Shown here: positions 1 to 6,948 of the stretch, in pieces | Layout: each line of letters starts with the position of its first letter | Position numbering within the stretch: the stretch's first letter is position 1 | From: an uncultured Bacteroidales bacterium | GTDB taxonomy: Bacteria; Bacteroidota; Bacteroidia; Bacteroidales; UBA932 | NCBI GenBank assembly: GCA_937899055.1 | Contig: CALBPX010000030.1 | Span: 1-18,912, forward strand | DNA: 18,912 bases | Reading direction: 5' to 3' | Program-made: the position numbers and the translations under genes | The notes under the pieces: model-generated | The model's database searches: none | What the model saw: only the letters and a program-made list of their open reading frames with translations | What the model was told of the DNA's origin: nothing

Positions 1-1
1 C

Positions 2-45
2 GTTGGTGCGCCAACTGGCTCTGTTTGGGCCGTAAATGCCCCAAA
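2..45. other. Two short inverted repeats upstream of gyrA
   Basis: GTTGG (2-6) pairs with CCAAC (11-15) around loop TGCG, and TTTGGG (24-29) pairs with CCCAAA (40-45). They could be the remains of a terminator of a gene to the left or part of a gyrA leader. No T-tract follows, so a terminator is not well supported. No coding sequence is recognisable in 1-147. Confidence 0.3.
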
Positions 46-91
46 TTTCAGTTCTGGCTAAAATTCGGGTGTGAAAAATGGACGGAAAATA

Positions 92-123
92 TTTAGAAAA
101 GACGTCGGAAAAGCTTAAATTTG
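92..123 (+). promoter_or_regulatory. Candidate gyrA promoter (Bacteroidetes type)
   Basis: TAAATTTG at 116-123 matches the Bacteroidetes -7 pattern TAnnTTTG exactly. TTTA at 92-95 lies 20 bases upstream and matches three of four bases of the -33 element TTTG. Transcription would begin near 130, giving a leader of about 18 bases. This is pattern matching only. Confidence 0.4.
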
Positions 124-135
124 AAGGTTAAAATT

Positions 136-142
136 AAGGAGG
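136..142 (+). promoter_or_regulatory. Strong Shine-Dalgarno sequence of gyrA
   Basis: AAGGAGG lies 5 bases before the ATG at 148 and is close to a perfect anti-16S match. It fixes the gyrA start. It stands out because most other starts in this window have only A/T-rich leaders, as is usual in Bacteroidetes. Confidence 0.7.
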
Positions 143-147
143 AATAA

Positions 148-2700
148 ATGGACGAGATTAATGAGTTGAATGGCACACCGGTGCCGGACGGGGACGCAGG
201 TTACAACCACGGCATTATCCAGAGGATAAACATAGAGGATCAGATGAAGTCTGCCTACATAGACTACTCTATGAGTGTGATTGTATCGCGTGCGCTCCCT
301 GATGTAAGAGACGGTCTGAAGCCCGTACACCGCAGAATTCTCTACGATATGGGCAGGGAGTTGAACATCACCTCCGGAGGTCAGACCAAAAAGAGTGCGA
401 GAGTTGTGGGCGATGTGCTCGGTAAGTTCCATCCGCACGGCGACAGCAGCGTTTACGATGCCATGGTGCGTATGGCACAGAGCTGGAACATGCGCTACAT
501 GCTGGTGTTCGGGCAGGGAAACTTTGGCTCAGTAGGTGGAGACCCGCCTGCTGCCCAGCGATATACCGAGGTTAAACTTACGCCTTACGGAGAGGAGGTG
601 CTGAAGGACCTGGAGAAGGACACCGTAGATTTCATACCGAACTTTGACGGAGAGCATCTGGAGCCCACCGTTCTGCCGGCAAAACTTCCGCTGTTGCTGC
701 TGAACGGAACCAACGGTATTGCCGTGGGCATGGCTACGATGATGCCGCCCCACAACCTGAACGAAGTATGCGACGGCATAATTGCCTACATAGACAACCC
801 GGACATAGATACCGATGGCCTGATGCAGTACATCAAGGGCCCGGATTTTCCTACGGGCGGCACTATCATGGGCCTGCAGGGCATCAAGGACGCATATTCT
901 ACAGGCAAGGGCAGAATCATAATCCGCGGAACAACAGACATTGAGGTCAACGAAAAGAGCGGCCGCGAGACCATCGTGATAAAGGAAATACCATACATGG
1001 TCAACAAGAACGAGCTGCTCAAGCAGATATCCACGCTGGTAGAGAGCAAAAAGCTGGAGGACATAGTCTATATCAACGACGAAAGCGACCGCCGAAGCGG
1101 AATGAGGCTGGTAGTAAAGCTCAAGGTAGGAGCCGTAAGTCAGGTGGTTCTGAACAACCTGTACAAGCATACCGAACTCCAGAGCAGCTTTGCCGTAAAC
1201 AACGTTGCACTTGTAGATGGAAGGCCGAGGCAGCTCACACTCAGAGACCTTATTAAATATTATGTACGCCACAGGCACGAGGTAGTAGTACGCCGTCTGA
1301 AGTTTGACCTGAAGAAGGCTTTGGACCGCGCTCACATACTTGAAGGACTGATAATAGCCCTTGACCATGTGGAAGAAGTTATAAAGATCATCCGCGAGAG
1401 CGACACCGTAGAGCAGGCAAAGGCTACACTCTGCTCGCGTTTCGGACTTACAGACCTTCAGGCCTCAGCGATAGTGGAAATCCGTCTGCGCCAGCTGGCC
1501 AGAATGGAGAAGCTCAAGCTTGAGGACGAGCTTGCAGAACTGAAGGCTCTCATAGAAAAGATAAACACCATACTTGCAGACGTAAGCCTTCAGATGGGCA
1601 TCATAAAGGACGAACTGCTGGAGGTTAAGAAGAAGTTCGGCGATGAACGCCGCACCCAGATCAGGCCGGACGAAAGCGAGTTCAACTACGAAGACATCAT
1701 AGCCGATGACGACATGGTAATTACCATATCGCACATGGGTTACATCAAGCGCACCCCGCTGACCGAATACCGCCTCCAGAATCGCGGAGGAAAAGGAAGC
1801 AAAGGCAGCGCAACCAGAGACGAAGACTTCATAGAACATATCTATGTTGCCAATATGCACTCCACGATGCTCTTCTTTACCAATACGGGTAAGTGCTTCT
1901 GGCTCAAGGTTTACCAGATACCGGAAGGCAACAAGACCAACAAGGGCCGCGCAATCCAGAACGTGCTGAGCATAGCCCAGGGCGAAAGCATCTGCGCATA
2001 CCTGAACGTACCTACCCTCAAAGACGAGGATTACATCAACAACCACTACATAGTTCTGGCCACCAAGAAGGGAGTTGTAAAGAAGACCACTCTGGAAGCT
2101 TACTCCCGTCCAAGAGCCAACGGTGTAATAGCCGTAAATATCAGGGAGGGCGACGAACTCCTTGAAGCAATTCTTACGGACGGCAAGAGCCAAATCATGC
2201 TGGCCGCAAAGGAAGGTAAGTGTGTAAGGTTCGATGAATCAGGCGTTAGGGCCATAGGAAGAACCGGCACCGGAGTCCGCGGAATTGAAATTGAGGGCAG
2301 CAACGAGGTTGTCGGTATGATTTGTGTAAATCCTGAAGACAAGGAGCATTCCATTCTGGTTGTGAGCGAGCACGGATTCGGCAAACGCAGTCCTCTGGAC
2401 GACTACCGCATAACCAGCCGCGGATGCAAGGGTGTAAAGACCATAAACATTACGGAGAAGACCGGAGACCTGATAGCTCTCAAGTCCGTATCAGACGAGA
2501 ACGACCTTATGATAATCAACCGCTCCGGAATAGTCATAAGAGTAGATGCCTCGGCGATAAAGACTGCCGGAAGGAACACTCAGGGAGTGAAACTTATTAA
2601 CATTAAGGATACAGACAGCATTGCAGCCGTATGTGCAGTACCTAAGAGCGAAGACCTTAAAGCACAGGAAGCTGCTGAAACAGAAGAACAAACAAACTAA
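148..2700 (+). CDS. gyrA: DNA gyrase subunit A
   Basis: Subunit A of the type IIA topoisomerase that introduces negative supercoils as GyrA2GyrB2. The 850-residue length is normal for the family. The catalytic tyrosine is Tyr139 in the motif AAQRYTE. The quinolone-determining region reads HPHGDSSVYD, with Ser100 and Asp104 at the places of E. coli Ser83 and Asp87, so the classic resistance substitutions are absent. A long coiled-coil segment lies around residues 430-500. The C-terminal beta-pinwheel begins near 520 and carries the GyrA box QNRGGKG at 544-550, which is what distinguishes GyrA from ParC; the N in second place is a form I recall from Bacteroidetes. The start is set by a strong ribosome-binding site. 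The TPR gene follows after 12 bases, so the two are probably one transcript. Confidence 0.97.
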   Translation: MDEINELNGTPVPDGDAGYNHGIIQRINIEDQMKSAYIDYSMSVIVSRALPDVRDGLKPVHRRILYDMGRELNITSGGQTKKSARVVGDVLGKFHPHGDSSVYDAMVRMAQSWNMRYMLVFGQGNFGSVGGDPPAAQRYTEVKLTPYGEEVLKDLEKDTVDFIPNFDGEHLEPTVLPAKLPLLLLNGTNGIAVGMATMMPPHNLNEVCDGIIAYIDNPDIDTDGLMQYIKGPDFPTGGTIMGLQGIKDAYSTGKGRIIIRGTTDIEVNEKSGRETIVIKEIPYMVNKNELLKQISTLVESKKLEDIVYINDESDRRSGMRLVVKLKVGAVSQVVLNNLYKHTELQSSFAVNNVALVDGRPRQLTLRDLIKYYVRHRHEVVVRRLKFDLKKALDRAHILEGLIIALDHVEEVIKIIRESDTVEQAKATLCSRFGLTDLQASAIVEIRLRQLARMEKLKLEDELAELKALIEKINTILADVSLQMGIIKDELLEVKKKFGDERRTQIRPDESEFNYEDIIADDDMVITISHMGYIKRTPLTEYRLQNRGGKGSKGSATRDEDFIEHIYVANMHSTMLFFTNTGKCFWLKVYQIPEGNKTNKGRAIQNVLSIAQGESICAYLNVPTLKDEDYINNHYIVLATKKGVVKKTTLEAYSRPRANGVIAVNIREGDELLEAILTDGKSQIMLAAKEGKCVRFDESGVRAIGRTGTGVRGIEIEGSNEVVGMICVNPEDKEHSILVVSEHGFGKRSPLDDYRITSRGCKGVKTINITEKTGDLIALKSVSDENDLMIINRSGIVIRVDASAIKTAGRNTQGVKLINIKDTDSIAAVCAVPKSEDLKAQEAAETEEQTN

Positions 2701-2712
2701 ATTATTACCGAT

Positions 2713-4026
2713 ATGAAAAGATTTTTTATCACTCTGGCTGTTGCGTTGATGATAGTTCCTATGGTCAATGCACAATCAAAAGACGCTGCCAAGGCATTGA
2801 AGGATCTCAACAAGGCCAAGGAAGCTGTCAGCAAGAAGAATGATGCCTCTTCGTGGATTAAGCTTGGAACAGCATATCTTTATGCATTCGAAGCTCCGGT
2901 CAACGGACTGGCTACCGGTATGGATCCAGTCAGCCTTCAGGTTCTTACCAAAGGGCAGATAAAGCTCGGAAGCGAGCAGAGAGAAATCAACGGAAAGCAG
3001 TTCATAGTTGACAAGTACTCAGACAAGGAACTCTATCTGGCGTCTAACGGATCGCTGAGTGCCTATAAGATTCTAAGGCCTGTAACTCAGGAAGATGAAC
3101 TTGCAAAGAGCCTTGAGGCCTTTGAAAAGGCAAAGAGCTTTGCTAACGTATCTGTCAAGGACCTGCTCCCTGTAATGCAGTCTCTGGCACGCAGGCATTG
3201 GACCAATGCAATCTGCGCCTATAACCTTGGCGAATTCAAGGAAGCTTCCAACAGTTTCTTTAAGTGCTTTGAAATTACCAAGTCCGAGCCTATAAACGAG
3301 ATTGATACCAATGCAATCATCTATGCAGGTATTTCTTCTGTTTTGGGCAAAGACCCGAGCAGGGCAATAGAACTCTTTGAGCAGTGCCGCGCCATACCCG
3401 GAGTTGCAGACGGAGACATCTATGCAAATCTGGCAGACAGCTACAAGATGACTGGCGATACCGCCAAGTGCAAGTCCATTCTTGCAGAAGGCTTTGAGAA
3501 ATTCCCTACAAACCAGGGCATTCTGGTATCTCTGATTAATGTTTACCTGGATACCAACGATGATCCGCAGAAGCTCATAGAGGTTATTCACAAGGCACAG
3601 GAGAACGAGCCTACAAACGCTTCTCTGGTTTATGTAGAGGGCAACCTTTACAGGAACATGAAGGACTTCGACAAGGCAATCGGACTGTACCGCAAGGCTG
3701 CAGAAATTGACCCTACATATGTATATGCTCCTTTCAATGAGGGCGATGCATATTATTCTATGGCCCTTGACCTTCAGGAGCAGGCAAACGCAGAGGCCGA
3801 CGACGCAAAGTGGACAGTCCTGAATAACCAGCTCAATGACTGCCTGAAGAAGGCCATCGAACCTTTCGAGAGAGCTTTCTCAATAACCGAAGATGTTGAA
3901 ATAAAGAAGGGTTGCGCCGAGTATCTGAAGCAGATATTCTTCCGTTTCCGCGATGAGGATCCTTCCTACATGGCCAACTATGAAAAGTACAAGAAATTCA
4001 TAGACGACAACACTGCGGCAGAATAA
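2713..4026 (+). CDS. Secreted tetratricopeptide-repeat protein
   Basis: A 437-residue protein with a clear signal peptide: Lys-Arg, then a hydrophobic core, then VNA before Gln21, so it should be exported to the periplasm. The rest is alpha-helical with scattered tetratricopeptide repeats. The clearest repeat is at about residues 301-335 (FDKAIGLYRKAAEIDP), with weaker units around 165-295. There is no lipobox, no catalytic motif and no membrane anchor after the signal. TPR proteins scaffold protein-protein contacts; the partner cannot be inferred. I recall similar TPR genes following gyrA in Bacteroides genomes. It starts 12 bases after the gyrA stop and ends just before a strong terminator, so it is the last gene of that transcript. 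Its specific role is unknown. Confidence 0.88.
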   Translation: MKRFFITLAVALMIVPMVNAQSKDAAKALKDLNKAKEAVSKKNDASSWIKLGTAYLYAFEAPVNGLATGMDPVSLQVLTKGQIKLGSEQREINGKQFIVDKYSDKELYLASNGSLSAYKILRPVTQEDELAKSLEAFEKAKSFANVSVKDLLPVMQSLARRHWTNAICAYNLGEFKEASNSFFKCFEITKSEPINEIDTNAIIYAGISSVLGKDPSRAIELFEQCRAIPGVADGDIYANLADSYKMTGDTAKCKSILAEGFEKFPTNQGILVSLINVYLDTNDDPQKLIEVIHKAQENEPTNASLVYVEGNLYRNMKDFDKAIGLYRKAAEIDPTYVYAPFNEGDAYYSMALDLQEQANAEADDAKWTVLNNQLNDCLKKAIEPFERAFSITEDVEIKKGCAEYLKQIFFRFRDEDPSYMANYEKYKKFIDDNTAAE

Positions 4027-4046
4027 TCCTCATACATGAGCATAAA

Positions 4047-4084
4047 AAAACGGGCGGCCTTGTGGCTGCCCGTTTTGCTTTTTT
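4047..4084. terminator. Bidirectional intrinsic terminator between convergent genes
   Basis: A 13-bp stem (4047-4059 with 4064-4076, one G-T wobble) closes on the loop TTGT. Downstream on the plus strand is GCTTTTTT; on the minus strand the A run at 4044-4050 becomes a T-tract. It lies between the TPR gene (+) and the RRM gene (-), which converge, so it can serve both. Confidence 0.9.
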
Positions 4085-4094
4085 ATATCTTGTG

Positions 4095-4388
4095 TTATTC
4101 AGCAGTTGTATTGTTTCCGGCTTCCGGTGTTGCATGAGGACGAGATATCCTTGCTGATGTTGCAACAGCTACATTGATGGTTCTGCCCATGTGTTCGGTA
4201 CCGTTGAGAGCCTCTATGGCTTTCATACCGTCCTCATCCTTCATTTCGACAAAACCGTAACCCTTGGATCTGTGGAGTCTTCTATCGGTAATAATACGTG
4301 CTGATGACACTTCCCCGAATGGGGCGAAAAGCTCTTCTAAGTCTTCTCTTCTTGCTCTGAAGCTTAGACTGGAAACAAAAATATTCAT
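4095..4388 (-). CDS. Single-RRM RNA-binding protein
   Basis: A 97-residue protein made almost entirely of one RNA recognition motif. RNP2 is IFVSSL at residues 3-8 and RNP1 is KGYGFVEM at about 43-50. The beta-alpha-beta-beta-alpha-beta order is intact, ending at about residue 75, followed by a short polar tail. RNP1 keeps the two central aromatic residues (Tyr and Phe) that stack on RNA bases; its last place is Met rather than an aromatic. Small RRM proteins of this kind are common in Bacteroidetes and are thought to act as global RNA-binding regulators. It lies downstream of the purF-like gene on the same strand, 90 bases away, but has its own promoter-like sequence and is probably transcribed separately. 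RNA targets cannot be told from sequence. Confidence 0.92.
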   Translation of the reverse strand: MNIFVSSLSFRARREDLEELFAPFGEVSSARIITDRRLHRSKGYGFVEMKDEDGMKAIEALNGTEHMGRTINVAVATSARISRPHATPEAGNNTTAE

Positions 4389-4413
4389 AGAAAAATTCGT
4401 TTAAAAATCTATA

Positions 4414-4443
4414 CAAAGATAAGAATTTTTCCCTAAAAGCAAA
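4414..4443 (-). promoter_or_regulatory. Candidate promoter of the RRM gene
   Basis: On the minus strand TTTG (4443-4440) is followed after 18 bases by TATCTTTG (4421-4414), an exact match to TAnnTTTG. Transcription would start near 4407, about 18 bases before the ATG. This is one of the best fits to the Bacteroidetes promoter pattern in the window. Confidence 0.6.
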
Positions 4444-4448
4444 TAAAT

Positions 4449-4466
4449 CAGACAAAAGAGTGTCTG
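4449..4466 (-). terminator. Weak hairpin after the purF-like gene
   Basis: CAGACA (4449-4454) and TGTCTG (4461-4466) form a 6-bp stem with a 6-base loop, 12 bases past the stop of the purF-like gene. In the minus direction it is followed by ATTTATTT, a poor T-tract. It may be a weak terminator, or an operator just upstream of the RRM promoter. Confidence 0.35.
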
Positions 4467-4478
4467 TTTTAATAATGA

Positions 4479-5921
4479 TTATCTGCTGTATCCTCTCTTG
4501 TACGGATTGCCTTCAAAGTAGTTTATGTAGGCCTGAATGGCGGTTCTGGTGCCTCCCGGAGTGGGGTAGTTGCCGCTGAAGTACCAGTCGCCCTGATTGT
4601 GGGGGCAAGCCCTGTGAAGATTGTCTATACTTTGGAATATGACCTTGACCTTGCAGCCCAGACCTTCGGGGGTAACCAACCGGGCAATCTTGTCGGAAAT
4701 CTCGTCGTCTGTAAACGGAGCGTAAACTTCCTTTACATAATTCTCAGCGATATCTGGGGCCGAGGTGCAGCTGAAGGATTCGAGCGGAAGATTTTCAGCC
4801 GCCTTGCATTTGCGGTACACATCGCTGAGGATATCAGTCATGCCTCTTTCCTTGAGGAGTTCCACAGCCGCATTGAAGGCAATGAATTCTCCCATGCGGC
4901 TCATGTCTATGCCGTAACAGTCCGGATATCTGATTTGGGGCGATGATGATATGATTACAATTTCCTTAGGCTCAAGCCTTGAGAGTATCTTTATGATGCT
5001 TTGGCGGAGGGTGGTTCCGCGCACTATGCTGTCGTCTATGACGGCTATGGAATCTACGCCCGGAGTTATGCTGTTGTAGGTGATGTCATACACATGGGCG
5101 GCCATGTCGTTTCGGGTGCTGCCTTCGGCTATGAAGGTGCGCATCTTTATGTCCTTGATAGCCAGCTTTTCCGTCCTGATTTTATGGGCCAGAACCTTCT
5201 TGATTTGCTCTTCGGCCGTTTCTCCTTCAAGCAGGTCTGTGCGGTTGAGGATTTCAAATTCCTCCTCCATGGCTGCGTTGCCCGAGCCATTCAGCAACTC
5301 TTTTATCTTCTTGAACTTGAGCATATCAAGATAATCGTTCAGGCCTTCCACCATGCCGTAAAAGGCAACCTCGGCGGTGTTGGGAATGAAGGAGAATACC
5401 GTGTGGTCAAGATCCGGGCAGGCCTTGAGAATCTGCGGAGTAAGCAGACGTCCCAGCATCTTTCTTTCCTGATATATGTCGGCATCGCTTCCCCTTGAAA
5501 AATATATCCGTTCAAAGGAGCAGGGCCTGGGGTTTTCGGGCTTGACAAGGCAGCTGATGTTGTACTTGCCATCTTTGTGGATTGTTATTGCCTCTCCGGG
5601 TTGCAGAATCTTGACCTGACTGTATTTGACATTCATGGCGGTCTGTATGGCGGCCCTTTCGGAAGCGGCTACAACTATCTCGTCATCAATGTAGTAGAAA
5701 CAAGGACGTATGCCCCATCTGTCGCGGAAGACAAAACTCTCTCCGCTGCCGGTTGCTCCCACTATGCAGAAACCTCCGTCCCAAGTCCTTGAGGCATCGG
5801 ATATTATGCCCTCAATATCTATGTTGTCTTCTATCTTTGCGTTAAGTTCCTCTCCCCTCAGGCCTTCTTTCTTGAACCGGCGGTAGAGGTCGGAGTGGTT
5901 CTCGTCCAGCAGAGCTCCCAT
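4479..5921 (-). CDS. purF: PurF-like amidophosphoribosyltransferase, C-terminal part
   Basis: This 480-residue stretch is in the same frame as the upstream fragment and is separated from it only by a TAG codon. It holds the second half of the glutaminase domain (SGESFVFRDRWGIRPCFYY, SERAAIQTA) and the whole phosphoribosyltransferase domain. The PRPP-binding loop VIDDSIVRGTT lies at about 5010-5042. The C-terminal signature GDWYFSGNYPTPGG is as I recall it from the long Bacteroidetes amidophosphoribosyltransferases of about 630 residues, a group distinct from the short E. coli-type PurF. The family moves glutamine ammonia onto PRPP to give phosphoribosylamine, the first step of purine synthesis. 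An ATG follows the TAG directly, so restart is possible, but the product would lack the catalytic cysteine and part of the Ntn fold. No other stop or frameshift is seen, so the reading frame is not decayed. Confidence 0.85.
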   Translation of the reverse strand: MGALLDENHSDLYRRFKKEGLRGEELNAKIEDNIDIEGIISDASRTWDGGFCIVGATGSGESFVFRDRWGIRPCFYYIDDEIVVAASERAAIQTAMNVKYSQVKILQPGEAITIHKDGKYNISCLVKPENPRPCSFERIYFSRGSDADIYQERKMLGRLLTPQILKACPDLDHTVFSFIPNTAEVAFYGMVEGLNDYLDMLKFKKIKELLNGSGNAAMEEEFEILNRTDLLEGETAEEQIKKVLAHKIRTEKLAIKDIKMRTFIAEGSTRNDMAAHVYDITYNSITPGVDSIAVIDDSIVRGTTLRQSIIKILSRLEPKEIVIISSSPQIRYPDCYGIDMSRMGEFIAFNAAVELLKERGMTDILSDVYRKCKAAENLPLESFSCTSAPDIAENYVKEVYAPFTDDEISDKIARLVTPEGLGCKVKVIFQSIDNLHRACPHNQGDWYFSGNYPTPGGTRTAIQAYINYFEGNPYKRGYSR

Positions 5922-5924
5922 CTA
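5922..5924 (-). other. In-frame amber codon inside the purF-like gene
   Basis: The coding strand reads CTG GAA TAG ATG GGA. The two flanking open frames are in the same phase, so one base change would restore a continuous gene of 669 residues. In Bacteroides homologues, as I remember them, this place is Gln after ...LE, so CAG to TAG is the simplest explanation. TAG also ends the wza-like gene in this window, which argues against general reassignment of TAG. Confidence 0.85.
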
Positions 5925-6488
5925 TTCCAGAATCAGGAAGGTGTCGGCATCGCTCCTGGGATGCTGGCCCTGACCCTGAACCATGGTTTCAAACAACTCT
6001 TTTTCGTTGGTTATGTTGAAGTTACCTGCCAGGCAAAGGTTGCGGTTGCGCCAGTTGTTGCGTCTTAAGAACGGGTGGACGTAACTCATGCCGCTCCTTC
6101 CGGTGGTGGAGTACCTCAGATGCCCTATATATACCTCTCCTATGTACGGCAGCCTGAATTCCAGGTCATTGTCCGAGCAGCCCGAATCGTTTGCCAGGAA
6201 GTCTTTCCGCGCCCTTTCTATTTCCGTATATACATTATCATAGCACTCAGCGATTGCGGTGTTCCCCAGTGCCCTCTGGCGGAAGATGTACTCCTGCCCT
6301 GCCGGAGCGTTGATGCTCACGCAGGCAAGTCCTGCGCCCTCCTGACCGCGGTTGTGCTGCTTTTCCATCAAGAGGTAAAGCTTTGAAAGCCCGTACATTG
6401 CCGAGCCGTATTTTTCTTTGTAGTAGGATAGGGGTTTAAGCAGGCGGATGAGTACCACGCCACATTCGTGTTTGATCTGATCGCTCAT
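5925..6488 (-). CDS. purF: PurF-like amidophosphoribosyltransferase, N-terminal part
   Basis: This 188-residue piece of the class II (Ntn-hydrolase) glutaminase domain ends at an in-frame TAG. The catalytic nucleophile is Cys9 in KHECGV; as in B. subtilis PurF, a short propeptide would be removed to expose it. Other glutaminase signatures are present: KQHNRGQEGAGLACV, GHLRYSTTGRSG and AGNFNITN. I place the start at 6488 rather than at the upstream ATG at 6524, because it puts Cys9 at a normal distance and because the candidate promoter would initiate transcription downstream of 6524. Alone the fragment cannot be active, since the domain is cut in the middle. If the TAG is suppressed or is a sequencing error, it is the front of a full enzyme together with 4479-5921. 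Confidence 0.85.
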
Positions 6489-6521
6489 GAAGTTTACAGG
6501 TTTGTATGAAGATCCACGGCC

Positions 6522-6551
6522 CAAATGTAATACAAAAATTCAAGCCCGCAA
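6522..6551 (-). promoter_or_regulatory. Candidate promoter of the purF-like gene
   Basis: On the minus strand GTTG, with its TTG at 6551-6549, is followed after 19 bases by TACATTTG (6529-6522), an exact TAnnTTTG match. The start of transcription would be near 6515, about 26 bases before the ATG at 6488. Confidence 0.5.
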
Positions 6552-6567
6552 CCCGAATCCCCAGAGT

Positions 6568-6575
6568 TAATTTTG
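6568..6575 (+). promoter_or_regulatory. Possible -7 element facing the mutase gene
   Basis: TAATTTTG matches TAnnTTTG on the plus strand, but no TTG-like -33 element is seen at the right distance. If used, the mutase mRNA would have a leader of about 370 bases containing the whole repeat array. It is the only exact plus-strand match to TAnnTTTG that I found between 6489 and 6948. Confidence 0.2.
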
Positions 6576-6607
6576 CGGAATTACAAAAAACTCCGTAAAT
6601 TGCAGAT

Positions 6608-6910
6608 TGTAGCAATTTCAGGCAGCAGACTGCTGTAACATAAGGAAGGAAAACGCAGCAGGTTAAAGCAATGAAAGAACAAGCTGCAGCGGTTAAACAA
6701 TCCTGACTGCTACTGTCAAACGTTGCAAAACGCAGCAACCGAAGAAAGCGAGTTGCAGCAATTAAGAGAGTAAACTGCTATAATTGTAGGAAGGAAACTG
6801 CAACAATTAGAGAGGCAGACTACTGTAATTAACGGGGCATACTGCTTTAATTATAGGAAGGAAACTGCAACAATTAGAGAGGCAACCTGCGGCAATTAAG
6901 AGCTGTTGAA
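6608..6910 (+). repeat. Array of about 13 degenerate 22-23-bp direct repeats
   Basis: Head-to-tail units begin at about 6608, 6631, 6654, 6685, 6708, 6731, 6754, 6776, 6799, 6821, 6843, 6866 and 6888. Spacing is 22 or 23 bases except for one step of 31. The shared core is TGCnnYAATTA followed by a purine-rich stretch such as AGGAAGGAAAC or GAGAGGCA. The last six units are best preserved. A higher-order period of 67 bases (three units) is seen at 6788-6817 versus 6855-6884, where 30 bases are identical. There are no spacers, so it is not CRISPR, and the period is not a multiple of three, with stops in all frames, so it is not coding. It fills most of the 460-base gap between the divergent purF-like and mutase genes. 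Function unknown: it could be an iteron-like protein-binding array, a leader RNA or plain tandem duplication. Confidence 0.75.
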
Positions 6911-6948
6911 AGGTTGGGTAATTAAGAAAGATAAAAGTTTATAAATAT

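Noticed and set aside
436..470. Fluoroquinolone-resistance substitution in GyrA
   Set aside because: Ser100 and Asp104, at the places of E. coli Ser83 and Asp87, are the normal residues.
5922..5924. Genome-wide reassignment of TAG
   Set aside because: The wza-like gene ends naturally at TAG (11230-11232) right before the kinase gene, and no other in-frame TAG interrupts a recognised gene here.
6608..6910. CRISPR-like array
   Set aside because: Units of 22-23 bases follow each other directly with no spacers, the cores are degenerate, and there are no cas genes in the window.
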